A DNA stretch of 64,000 bases from assembly GCA_036874045.1 (NCBI GenBank), contig CM072346.1:11074001-11138000 (forward strand), in the 5' to 3' direction. The notes beneath the pieces are model-generated. The model had not been told where the DNA came from. It saw only the letters and a program-made list of their open reading frames with translations, and ran no database searches. Both the position numbers and the translations under genes were made by a program. Below are positions 46,712 through 58,448 of this stretch, one piece after another (position 1 is the stretch's first letter; every line of letters begins with the position of its first letter). The DNA is from Cymodocea nodosa. Its lineage: Eukaryota > Streptophyta > Magnoliopsida > Alismatales > Cymodoceaceae.

Positions 46712-49700
46712 TGTTGAGTATTTTGTTTTGATGATATGTGATAAACGAATATAATCATACTTACTCAATTACTATTGTTTGTGAACGTAAATTAAGAACA
46801 TCAATTAATACAGAAAATGTTTACTAATATAAATACTTGTCTGTAATGGATCTGAAATTATACTAAGTTAAATAACTAGTCATTACGTTATACTAACTTT
46901 TCATTTAACTAAAAATTAAGTTAACGTGCGTTTTTATTGTAAAGCATGATATGTTTTAAAGTTATATTTTCTGTATCACGAATAGTGCACATTTAGACAA
47001 CTCATCGAGTTAATGTGTTATTTGTATAAAGGTAACGTGAGAACTCATTAAGTTAGTGAGTAAAAGAGCAAAATAAAGAGACGAACTCATTAAGTTAGTA
47101 TTGTACACGTGGTGAAATTAAAGTTTACGAATGTTATATTGTATCACGTGAGTTTTACATGTTTAACTCGTTAAGTTAACATAACTACATGCGTTGAGTT
47201 GCTATATTGAACACTAAGGCAACACGTTAGGTTAGCGTTATAAACTTAAAGTTATTTTATTGCACATGCTATATACCTCATTGTAAAAACATTTGTTTAT
47301 TACTGTGTTGAGTATTTTGTTTTGATGATGTGTGCTGAATGAAAATAATCATATTTGCTCAATTACTATTGCTTGTGAAAAGAAATTAAAATCATCAATT
47401 AATACAGAAAAAGTTTACTGATAAAAATACTTGTCTGTATTGGATCTGAAATTATATTGTCAAATAACTAGTCGTTTCACTACATTAATTTCTCATGTAA
47501 CTAAACGTTAAGTTAACATGTGTTTTTTTATTGAAAAGCATGATATGTTTTAAAGTTATATCTTCTGTATCATGAACAGTGCACGTTTAGACAACTCGTT
47601 AAGTTAGAGTGTTATTTGTATAGAGGTCACGTGAGAACTCGTTGAATTAGAGGCTTAAAGGTTAAAATAGGTCACGTGAGAACTCGTTCAGTTAGTGAGT
47701 AAAAGAAGAGACGAACTCGTTAAGTTAGTGTTATACACGTGGTGAAATTATAAGTTACGAATGTTATATTGTATCACGTGAGGTGCACATGTTTAACTCA
47801 TTAAGTTAACATAACTAAACGTGTTGAGTTGCTATATTGAACACTAAGGCAACGCGTTAGGTTAGCGTTATAAAACTTAAGTTGTTATTTTTGCACGTGG
47901 TAAAATTCTTATTATAAAAACATTTGCTTATTACTAGTTCGCTGAGTTATCTATAACACAACAAAGATGGTTCGTTGAGTTATCGTAACACCACAGAGAT
48001 AGTTCGTTGAGTTAGCTATAGTACTTGTCACGTGGAATGGCACATGAGGAACTCGTTAAGTTATATATATACTTGTGTTACTCGTTTAGTTAACATTAAA
48101 GTAACGACTATTTATTACACTAATGAAAAATTTTAGACGAGAATGTTTATTTTGCATAGATCCAAGACTGATGATTAAAGAAAATTCAAAATGTAAATGT
48201 GGGTCAGAACGTGTGTGTTTCAATGAAGGAAAAAGAAAATACGTGAAAAAGTTGAAAACTGGTAGTGATTAAATGTGGAGGATATGCATGAAATGAAGAT
48301 ATAGTATAAAAGGCATAGAATTCTCGTTGATCAAATTATCCTTGCACACAAAATGAAAAATCTTTTCAAGGATCAAACTATCCCTCCACACCAAAAGAAA
48401 AATCTTTTCAGGAATCAAAAACACCTCTTCGGGGAAAAGCTCTCAAGTGGAAGAAAATTTAGTGAAGCAAAAAAAGGTATTATATATGTCACTAAAGATT
48501 TGAAGTATTAGAAGAAAGCAAATTTATTGAAGCATAAAAAGACAAGATATTTGTCATTGAAGAATTATTGAAGAAGAAAGAAGAAGAAGAAGAAGAAGAA
48601 GAAAGATCTCAAATAGGGAGAAATGTTTTAAATTCCGCAAATTAGTTTTCTCTATTTGTAGTTATGAAATTGATTAGATGATACATGGTATCGAAATATA
48701 ATTGCATCTACAACTTCTGAGGAGAATTGAATTGCATATTGTAATTGAAACCTTGAATAAAAATGATTTTATGAAAACAATGTCTTGACTTGTTTTTTGA
48801 GTTTTAAAGTTACAATTATATTCGAAAATATTGAAAAACACAATTCACCCCCCTCTTGTGTAGCCATACGATCCTACATACTGGTTCGTTGAGTTATCAG
48901 TAACACAACGAAGTTGGTTCATTGAGTTAGCATAACATCATAGACTTAGTTTATTGAGTTAGCTACAGTACTTGTCACGTGATTTTCGCACATGATGAAC
49001 TCGTTGAGTTAGATACATTTAGTTATAAATCTACTTGTATTACTCGTTTAGTTAACATTAACACAAGGACTTCTTATTATATTTGATGAAAAATTTTGGA
49101 TGAGAAAGTTTATTTTGTAGGAAATTTTTTAGAGATCTAGGATTGATGATTAAAGAAAATTCGAAAAGAAAACGTAGGTCAGAACATGTGTATTTCAATG
49201 AAGGAAAAAGAGAAGACGTGAAGAGTGGAAAATTGATAGTGATTAAACGTGGAGGATATGCATGAAGTGAATATACGGTATAAAAGGCATAGAATTCTCA
49301 TTGATTAATTATCCCTGCACACCAAATGAAATATCTTTTCAGGTATCAAAAATACCTCTTTAGGGAAAAGCTCTTAGATGGAAGAAAATTCAGTGAAGAA
49401 GAAAAAGTCAAATTTATGTCATTGAAGATCAGAAGTATCAGAAGAAAGCAAATTTGATGAAGCAGAGAAAGTCAAATATTTGTCACTAAAGAATTGCAGG
49501 AGAGAAAGAAGAAGAAGAAGAAAAATCTTGAATAGGGAGAAATGTTTTAAATTCTACAAATTAGTTTTCTCTGTTTGTAGTTATGAAATTGATTAGATGA
49601 AACATGGTATCGTTATATAATTGCATCTACAATTTTAGAGAAGAATGGAATTCTATATTGTAATTGAAACCTTGAATAAAATGATTTGATTAAAATAGTG

Positions 49701-49794
49701 TCTCGACTTGTTTTTATTTTTGAAGTTTCAATTATAATCGAAAATGTTGAAAAACACAATTCACCCCCCTCTTGTGTAGTCATTCAATCCTACA
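46712..49794 (+). repeat. Outer solo LTR-A, TSD ATAGG/ACAGG
   Basis: From TGTTGAGTATTTTG to CAATCCTACA, flanked by ATAGG (46707-46711) and ACAGG (49795-49799), one base apart. It is interrupted by another LTR-A at 47306-48883. Confidence 0.9.
47306..48878 (+). repeat. Inner solo LTR-A, TSD TACTG
   Basis: 1,573 bp, TGTTGAGTATT...GATCCTACA, with perfect TACTG duplications (47301-47305, 48879-48883). It lies inside the outer LTR-A in the same orientation. Confidence 0.96.
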
Positions 49795-51617
49795 ACAGGT
49801 CGATCCCACAGAAATTGAGTAAGAATTATGTACTATTTCGATTTTTATATTGGAGTTTATATGTGTTTAGTTAAGCACTCCGTTGAGTTATAGTTAACAC
49901 AACGGACTTAGTTCGTGGAGTTATGGTTAACTCAACGGACTAACCTCGTGAACTTAAGTTAACTCCACAAGCCTACCTTTCTAGTTAAATACTATTATTT
50001 ACAAAGGAATTCGGCTAACCATTGAGTAGTTCCACAGAATGTAAATAACAACAATTAAGCTCTTTAATGTTAGTTAATATTAGATTTGTAATTAAGCAAC
50101 ACTAACATTCAGATATTTCAAATAGTAACCATTAAATCTTTAAGTATCTAGAATGAATCAATTTCAGCAAATAATAAAACTGTTTTCTATTTTCTGAATC
50201 AAACAAACATAAAACATTCACAATACTGACAATGATAACATTAATCATGATACAAAACAAACAATACAACACTTTAATACTAAATGTAAAAATAGATAAT
50301 TTGTTATTTTTGGTATTTTTGTTTTGATATGTTCCTGAAGATGAGTGAAAGGTGAAACGTAAAAATCTCTATCGACAGTAAAAACTTCTGTCACTAATGC
50401 AACATGATTACACCATTGAAAATTTAATCACTTATAATCTTGTCTCCTCTTCCTATAGAATCACGAACCAAGAATTGTATGATGATCTCCTCTTCAGCAT
50501 ACTGGCATCAACTTGAAACCAAGGCTAGAAGCTTTACGATCTCTTGAGAAATGAGTCGGTGCTTGGTGAAAATGGCTTCCCTTCCTACGACGCAATCACT
50601 CCTCACAATTCTTGTTAGTCACCATGTTTAGCTCGAAATAGACCTGATGTTTAGAAAGTACCCTCATAGACCTCCAATGGTTGGTGATTTTGGTGGTGTG
50701 GTGTGGAGCTTTAGGGAACTTCCGACGCTTCCTACAGTTAGCGTGGTTCTCCACACCTTTTCTTAGCCTTTTACTTCGTCTTTTATATTTCTTTCAGTAA
50801 TAACTGTTTTTACTTAAATGATCAATTGGATTTCCTTCATTCATATCAATGATGGTGATTTCTTCTTCATTCCATGAGTGAATTCCTACATGGTACATGC
50901 AATCGTAGTTTTCCTTCGAATTTCCTATTTCTGCAACTACTATAGTGGCATATTAGAAAATAAATGGTCCATGGAGTTAGTATAACTCAACGGACTTACC
51001 TCGTTGACTTAACTATAAAAACACGTGCAATAAAGAAATAACTTATAAGCTTATAACACTAACACAACACATTACCTTAGTGTATATTCAAGTAACTTAA
51101 CACGCATAGTTATGCTAACTGAACAAGTTAAACATGTACAACTCACACGACATAATATAGCATTTAAATTCAACACGTGCATAATTCTAACTTAACGATT
51201 TCAGATATTTCGGATACTTACAAAGCTAACTATCCGATGCTTAGATGAATTTCAGATAATTACCAGATGACTTACCGAACATTCACTTAAGTCATGCATT
51301 AAGGTTACAACATGTGTACTCTAGGAAATAATAAAATATTCATTAATCGTTTAAAACATAACTATCCGATATATGAAATATAACTCTCTGAAATAATAGA
51401 AAATTCAGATACTTAGGAATTTCAAAGCCTGTAATTCACTAATAGTTTAGAAATATACTTAATTAACGTTAATTTCCTAAAATTATGTAAATTCTTTCAT
51501 TAAAGCATATAATAGTGCAATTATAACATAATGTCTTAATTCTCATATGACAAGCTAAATATTATGCAATTAACCATCATTTAACCGTTAATATTATGCA
51601 TTTTTCATTCTAAACAG

Positions 51618-52680
51618 TCATCAACCATCGAAGGTCTGTGAGGATACTTTCTGGATGTCAGGTCAATTTCGAGCCAAACATGGTGACTGACAACCATTGT
51701 GAGAAGTGATCGTGTTGCGGGAAGGGAAGCCATTTTCACCAAGCACCAACTCATATCTCAGGAGATTGTAAAGCTTCTAGCCTTGGTTTCGGGTTGATGC
51801 CAGTATGCTAAACATGAGATCATCTTACAATTCTTGGTTTGCGATTCTATAAGGAGAAGAGGCAAGATTGTAAGTGATTAAGTTTTTAGTGGTGTAATCA
51901 TGTCGCATGTAGTGACAAAAGATTTTATTGTCAATAGAGATTTTTCCATTTCACCATTCGCTCATCTTCAGAAATGTATCAAAACAAAAATACCAAAAAC
52001 AACTAATTATCTATGTTTACATTTAGTATTAAAGTGTTGTATTGTTTATTTTGTATCGTGATTAATGTTATCATTGTTAGTGTTGTGAATGCTTTATGTT
52101 TGTTTGATTCAAAATATAGAAAATAGTTTTATTATTTACTGAAATTGATTTGTCCCAGATACTTAAAGATTTTAATGGTAACTGTTTGAAATATGTGAAT
52201 GTTAGTGTTGCTTAATGACAAATTTTAGATTAACTAACATTAAAGAGATTAATTGACGTTATTTACATTCTATGGAACCACCCAATGATTAGCTGAATTC
52301 CTCTATAAATAGCAGTATTTAACTCGAAAGGTAGGCTCGTGGAGTTAACTTAAGTCCACGAGGTTAGTCCGTTAAGTTAACCATAACTCCATGAACTAAG
52401 TCCATTGAGTTAACTGTAACTCAATGGAGTGCTTAGCTGAACACATATAAACTCTAATATAATAATAAAAATAGTACACAATTCTTACTCAATCTTTGTG
52501 AAATCGACCTGTACTTGCACACAAATACAATATACACTGTGCACTTGCAGTTAAATACAAATTGAACTTAATATCTAATTTGTGTGAAAGGTTGTTTGTT
52601 TACTTCTAAAAGAATTTATTAATATAAGCATAAAAACAAATCAAACAAGTTTCTGATTTAACTTTTCACAACCCTAAACA
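51618..52680 (+). repeat. LTR-B 3' fragment, end of Gyp-2 5' LTR
   Basis: Starts inside the LTR (GTCATCAACCATCGAAGGTC) and ends ACCCTAAACA, seven bases before the PBS. Confidence 0.85.
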
Positions 52681-52687
52681 AGTTTTC

Positions 52688-52705
52688 TAGCACCGTTGCC
52701 GGGGA
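52688..52705 (+). other. Primer-binding site (tRNA-Asp), Gyp-2
   Basis: TAGCACCGTTGCCGGGGA, two G:C to A:T changes from TGGCGCCGTTGCCGGGGA. Confidence 0.88.
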
Positions 52706-52786
52706 TTGAGAAGCTAAGCAATTATAAGTGTTGTTTTGTTTTAATAGTAAAATGAGTGTTATGTGTTTTATTATATAATTGAGAAT

Positions 52787-53690
52787 ATGACATATGCTTA
52801 TGCTCAAAGATTTCTGAAACCTATAATTAGCATATGTGAATTCTACAATTTGGAAGGTCATGACATCTTTGATTGTTTGAAACTAAGATGATTACTGATG
52901 GTTAGATCACATGAACAACAAATGAATTATATTCAATATAATAGAGCTAAGTATGAGGATCCTATAGTTTACCCAACTAATGGTCAATTTAGAACGTGTA
53001 ATATGTTGAGAAACATGGAAGTTTGGGATAGGTATGACAGACTGGAGCATAGTTTAGAGCAAAACATGGACAAACTGGAACAATACATGTGTCAGCAACA
53101 AGAAGTTAGCCAATTAAATTATACGGAAGAATATTCAAAACCTAAAATTGATATCATATACAAAACTAAAAAAGTCATAATGAAAAGTGATCAAAAATTG
53201 AATGCAATGAGATTAGATGATCTTGAAAGAAAGCTAAAAGCATTGGATGAATTTACAAAGAAATTACAAGTTATGCAACAGGAAAACACAAATGAAAATT
53301 TCAACATTATAGATTTGCATAATTTGCAAGACATATAGACAAAAGAAAATACCAATGCAATAGAATTAAAAGAATGTAAGTTAAAACTAAAAACAACTAA
53401 AGATCAAAATCATGAAAATCAAATATAAGAACATCATGAAAGTAATGAAAACCTAGAAGATATATTTATAACATTAAGATCTGGAACTGATATATCACCA
53501 AGAACTCAAAGAGAAAGTAATGTGAAGATGGATAAGAACAAAATTCAAAATGACAATGAAAATGTAATATCTAGAAACTTAGAAATTAATAAAGAAAAAT
53601 CTGAATGTGAAAATGAGATAAAAAATGATCACACGAATGAAATGAAAGAAAAGAATCTTGTAAATCACAATCATTAGCACCCTATCCTAA
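52787..53690 (+). pseudogene. gag: Zinc-knuckle-only gag of Gyp-2
   Basis: ATG at 52787, MTYAYAQRFLKP then CEFYNLEGHDIFDC-like knuckle in which the second cysteine is tyrosine. The conserved VYPTNGQFRTCNMLRNMEVW, QNMDKLEQYMCQQQE and coiled-coil KLKALDEFTKKLQVMQQEN follow. As in Gyp-1 and Gyp-3 there is no capsid domain before the knuckle. Stops at about 52889, 53336, 53426 and 53676 interrupt it. Confidence 0.78.
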
Positions 53691-55011
53691 AATATTACAA
53701 CAAACATTTCCTAAAAAATAAGAAAAAATTAGAGAAATTTTTGTAAAAGTACAAGTTAACATTCCTTTGTTAGACTTATTGTAGAAAATGCCACCTTGTG
53801 CTAAATTTCTTAAGGATTGGTATACTAAGAAAAGAGAGTGAAAAGTTTTAAGGAAAGTCTTTTTAGCTGAGCAAAGTAGTTCCCTATTTCTACCGTAAAT
53901 TCCTAAAAAGTTATCTAACCTTAGAATCCTTGTTATATCATGTACCATAGGAAATACCATTCTAGAAAGAACATTAATAGACCTAGGTGCAGGTATAAAT
54001 GTTATGCTTAGTGATATATTTGCATCCCTAGGATTAGAAGGCTTAATCCCTACTAGGACTGTCATTCAATTAGCTGATAAAAGTATAAGATACCCTAGAG
54101 GAAAAATAGAAGATGTCCTAATTAAAATCAAAAACTTCATATATGCTATTGATATTGTGATTTTGGATTCCCAACAAATTAAGTATTAGAATCATGATAC
54201 ATCTTTAATTTTGGGTAGGTCATTCTTAGCAACTTCAGGGGCTATCATAAATTGTAAAACTAGAGTGATAAAGTTAGCATACGGTAATGAGGATACTCAA
54301 TTAAACATTTTCAAACCAGAAAAGTTTGAGGAGTTAGAAATGTCCTTACATACTATAGACTTTCTAGAGGACGAAGGAGATATGCTAGATGATGTGATTC
54401 AAGAATAATTAAATAGGCAACTAGATTCTGAAACTTTAGAAGTAAGTCAAAGCATAGATGTAGAAGGAGATCAAGAAGAGTTTAATATTGAAGATGAAAA
54501 TGTTAAATTAGAAGCTCTAGCTTTTAATGGTCAACATTTAGATTTAGAACCTTTAACTCTTGAATTAACCTATATATTTCTGGAAGAAAAATGAACATGT
54601 CTAATCATTATTGCTTCAGATTTAAAAGAGGATCAAATTTCTAAATTAAAAGCTGTAGTAAAAACTTATAAAGAAGCAATAGGATGGACTATGGTTGATA
54701 TAAAAGGGTTAAGTGCAACTATATGCTGTCACCATATATATTTAGAAGAGAATGTTAAACCAGTTAGAATTCCTGAGAGGAGATTAAATCCAAACCTTAA
54801 AGAAGTAGTTAGGAAAGAAATAGTAAAATAGTTAGTAAATGAAATAATTTATCTCATTTCTAATAGCCCATGGGTTAGTCCAATCCATGTAGTTCCCAAG
54901 AAATTAGGATTAACAATTATTAAGAATGAAAGTCAGGACTTGATACCTACTAGAATTCAATCAAGTTAGAGAGTGTGTATTGATTATAGAAAGTTGAATG
55001 TTGTGACTAGG
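53691..55011 (+). pseudogene. pol: Protease and partial reverse transcriptase of Gyp-2
   Basis: Protease motif LIDLGAGINVM at about 53970-54003, then LIPTRTVIQLADKS and LILGRSFLATSG. The RT begins with GWTMVDIKGLSATICCHHIY and WVSPIHVVPKK and stops at VCIDYRKLNVVTR, where Cop-2 LTR-A starts (55012). Several stops (54187, 54406, 54591, 54829, 54967) show long decay. FMDDF, RNase H and integrase are missing. Confidence 0.9.
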
Positions 55012-56841
55012 TGTAGGATCGTATGGCTACACAAGAGGGGGGTGAATTATGTATTTTTAATATTTTTTAAAATATAATTGAAACTTTAAAACACAAAAAC
55101 AAGTCAAGACATTGTTTTCATAAAATCATTTTTATTCAAGGTTTCAATTACAATATACAATTCAATTCTCCTTAGAAATTGTAGATGCAAGTATATCTCG
55201 ATACCATGTATCATCTAAATAATTTCATAACTACAAACAAAGAAAACTAATTTGCAGAATTTAAAACATTTCTCCCTATTTGAGATCTTTCTTCTTCTTC
55301 TTTTTCTTCTTCAGCAATTCTTCAGTGACGAATATCTTGTCTTTCTCTACTTCACCGCATTTGCTTTCTTCTGATACTTTAAATCTTCAATGACATAAAT
55401 AATACCTGGTTCTACTTCACTGAATTTTCTTCCACTTGATACTTCAAATCTTCAGCAACATAAATTTGACCTTTTCTGCTTCACTGAACTTTCTTCTACT
55501 TGAGAGATTTTCCCCGAAGAGGTGTTTTTGATCCCAAAAAAAAAAATTTTCTTTTAGTGTGTAGGGATAGTTTGATCCTTGAAAAGATTTTTCTTTTAAG
55601 TGCAAGGATAGTTTGATCCTTGAAAAGATTTTTCTTTTTGTGTGCAAGGATAGTTTGATCACCGAGAATTCTATACCTTTTATATTGTATCTTCATTTCA
55701 TGCATATCCTTCACGTTTAATCACTACCAGTTTTCCACTTCTCCACGTCTTTTCTTTTTCCTTCATCGAAACACACACATTCTGACCTACATTTATATTT
55801 CAAATTTTCTTTAATCATTAGTCTTGGATCTCTGAAAAATTTCCTACAAAATAAACTTTCTTATCCAAAATCTTTCACCAAGCATAATAAGAAGTCGTTA
55901 CTTTATTGTTAACTAAACGAGTAACACAAGTATATAAATATAACTTAACGTTTCTAACTTAACGAGTTTCTCATGTGCCATTTCACATGACAAGTACTAT
56001 AGCTAACTCAACGAACTAAATCCATGGTGTTACGCTAACACAACGAACCAGCTTAACCTTTCTTTCGAAAGGTTAAACGATAACTCACCGAAAATAGTTT
56101 AAGTTTTGGATAGTTACAGTTGTAAGTCACCGAAAAACTCTTTACACCATAAAACTAGTGAGACACGTGTCAAGACCTGAAAACATGACTTAAGTTACCT
56201 TTCGGATAGTTACGACTGTAAGTCTCCGAAAAAAACGTTAACTCACTGATTCAGTAATAAACAAATTTTTTTATAATAAGAATTTTACCACATGCAAAAT
56301 AACAACTTAAAATTATAACGCTAACCTAACGCGTTGCCTTAGTGTTCAATATAGCAACTCAATGCGTTTAGTTATGTTAACTTAACGAGTTAAACATGTG
56401 CACCTCACGTGATACAATACAACATTTGTAACTTATAACGAGTTCGTCTCTTCTTTTACTCACTAACTTAACGAGTTATCACATGACCTATTTTAATCTT
56501 TAAGCCTCTAACTTAACGAGTTCTCACATGACCTCTATACAAACAAAACTCTAACTTAACGAGTTGTCTAAACGTGCACTATTCATGATACAGAAGATAT
56601 AACTTTAAAACATATCATTCTTTTCAATAAAAACACACGTTAACTTAACGTTTAGTTAAATGAGAAATTAATGCAACGAAACGACTAGTTAATAACTTCA
56701 GATCCAATACAAACAAGTATTTATGCTAGTAAGCTTTTTCTGTATTAATTGATGATTTTAATTTCTTTTCACAAGCAATAGTAATTAAGCAAATATGATT
56801 ATTTTCATTCAGCACACATCATCAAAACAAAATACTCAACA
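55012..56841 (-). repeat. LTR-A, 3' LTR of Cop-2 (expanded)
   Basis: 1,830 bp, longer than the other LTR-A copies. It has three leader repeats (55520-55660) and an extra block of about 200 bp (56045-56250) with ACACGTGTC, TGACTTAAGT and TTCGGATAGTTAC motifs otherwise found in LTR-B and LTR-C. Confidence 0.9.
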
Positions 56842-57328
56842 ATCTTTCCCTTTTTGATGATGACAAAACCATATTAAATCAATTATGAAATATGTTTAAC
56901 TCAACAAAGCACCTTTGTTGGGTTAACTTTTAATTCAACAAACCTTTTTGTTGACTTAAGTTCACTTAAGCTTATTTCTATTGTTTGTGTAAATTTTACC
57001 TCTCAGAACTAAAACTCTCAGATGTCAATAATTATATATGTATCAGTTTTCTAATTATCATCTGTTAGAAATCATTTAAATATTTTCTCCCTTTATAATA
57101 TATGCAATTAAGATCATAATCATCTTTTTATAATATTTCTCCCCTTTTTTGTCATTAATTAAAAAGATAATTACAGAAAATATATATATATATAAGAGAT
57201 ATATTTACAAGAACTCTTTCTGTAAACAAGAATAATAATTGAACACATTTACAGAAAAATGTATTATTCAATGAATCAAACAAGTAATACAAACATTACA
57301 TTTTGTATTCAGAAACAAACAAAAACAG
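56842..57328 (-). other. 3' untranslated region and PPT of Cop-2
   Basis: Minus strand ends AAAAAGGGAAAGAT next to the LTR start TGTTGAGTATTTTG. Counterpart of 39468-39956. Confidence 0.75.
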
Positions 57329-58210
57329 TTATCGACCCCTCCTAAGTATATCACTTATAGCATTACATATTTTATCTCCTAGATGTCTAATATCATTTCT
57401 AATGTCGTTAAGCACTGCATCTAAGTCAGGAGGTAGTTGGGTTTGCTATTCTGCTTGAACTGAAAAACTTTGTTGTTGTTGTATATGGTCTATACAATCA
57501 GGTTGTTGTTGTTGTTGTCGTTGAGGTTTATGCATGGCCTGGAATTTTTGCAAATCTTTAACACTAAATGCTCTTATGCCTTTAGTTTCAGAGGGCCAGT
57601 CGGATAAATTCAATTGGCTTGCAAGGATTCTACATACAGCATCACCATAAAATAACTTTGAACTCATATGCTGTAGTTGAGAAGTAAAAACATCAAACCA
57701 ATTGATTTGAATTCTATTCAGCAAGCCATAAGTTGCATATAAACAGCTTCTGCTGACTTCCAAATTGTGTCCAACTCTCTGAAATAAATTTGCATGCAAT
57801 ATATTTGCAATAAACATTGCCTCTGCATTTAGATTTTCCATTAATCTCATTTCAGAATATACATCTAGAATTTTTGATAAAGACTAAATGTTCCATTCCA
57901 GTTGTCTAATCATGTCAAATCTATTTTTAACAACACCTTCCTTCTTTAATCCCAAAACTTCAAAAATTAACTCAAGAGACAATATAAACTCCTGTTGATT
58001 TATTTGAGTTTTTAGAAAATTTTCATTCTTGACCAGATTGCCATAAAAAGCTGCAATAAGCTTTGTGTATTGCTTCCATTTTGTTCCTATTGGCAAGAAT
58101 TGAATGAAGCCTTGAAACTCAAATAGATCTCTTATTACCATCAAACTTTTGAACTTTATTGGACGAGCATGTAGAATCTGGCATGTAATCAAATTATAGT
58201 CTTTCTGCAA
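57329..58210 (-). pseudogene. 3' ORF of Cop-2 (putative plant transposon protein-like domain)
   Basis: Close to the Cop-1 copy: YNLITCQILHARPIKF, DLFEFQGFIQFLPIGTKWKQ, FEVLGLKKEGVVKNRFDMIR, EAMFIANILHANLFQRVGHN, LLNRIQINWFDVF and SSKLFYGDAVCRILASQLNL, ending ILRRGR at 57329. One stop lies at 57882 (before the SLSKI-like stretch) and a change near 57446. It is better preserved than the Cop-1 copy, has no membrane segment, and is truncated at its N-terminus at about 58210. Function unknown. Confidence 0.8.
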
Positions 58211-58448
58211 TGCTACTAGGACTGTCATTCAATTAGTTGATAAAAGTATAAGATACCCTAGAGGAAAAATAGAAGATGTCCTAATTAAAATCAAAAACTT
58301 CATATATGCTATTGATATTGTGATTTTGGATTCCCAACAAATTAAGCATTAGAATCATGATACATCTTTAATTTTGGGTAGGTCATTCTTAGCAACTTCA
58401 GGGGCTATCATAAATTGTAAAACTAGAGTGATAAAGCTAGCATACGGT
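58211..58448 (+). repeat. Copied piece of Gyp-2 protease
   Basis: About 238 bp matching 54051-54288 with three differences that I can count. It lies between the truncated Cop-2 3' ORF and a truncated LTR-B, as filler at a repair junction would. Confidence 0.85.

Larger units (their letters stand above)
46636..51617 (-). repeat. LTR-B, inverted copy holding nested LTR-A insertions
   Basis: On the minus strand it starts at 51617 (TGTTTAGAATGAAAAATGC) and reaches 46636. The LTR-A insertion 46712-49794 lies in its GCAAGTACAGG/TCGATCCCACA motif. Its 3' end is truncated. Confidence 0.85.
46360..55011 (+). mobile_element. Gyp-2: Athila-like element, 5' part, interrupted
   Basis: Its 5' LTR is in two pieces (46360-46635 and 51618-52680) separated by an inverted LTR-B with nested LTR-A insertions. 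PBS, zinc-knuckle gag, protease and the first part of RT follow, until Cop-2 cuts it at 55012. Confidence 0.7.
55012..58210 (-). mobile_element. Cop-2: 3' part of a second copia element
   Basis: Reading left: 3' ORF (58210-57329), noncoding with PPT (to 56842), 3' LTR-A (56841-55012). gag-pol is missing; the right edge joins a copied piece of Gyp-2 protease. Confidence 0.85.

Noticed and set aside
46360..51617. 275-bp terminal inverted repeats suggesting a DNA transposon
   Set aside because: The arms are simply LTR-B starts in opposite orientation; no TSD is present.
55007..58220. CTAGG at 55007-55011 and 58216-58220 as a target-site duplication of Cop-2
   Set aside because: The right copy belongs to the duplicated protease sequence (ACTAGGACTGTC), not to the continuation of Gyp-2 RT, so the match is probably chance.
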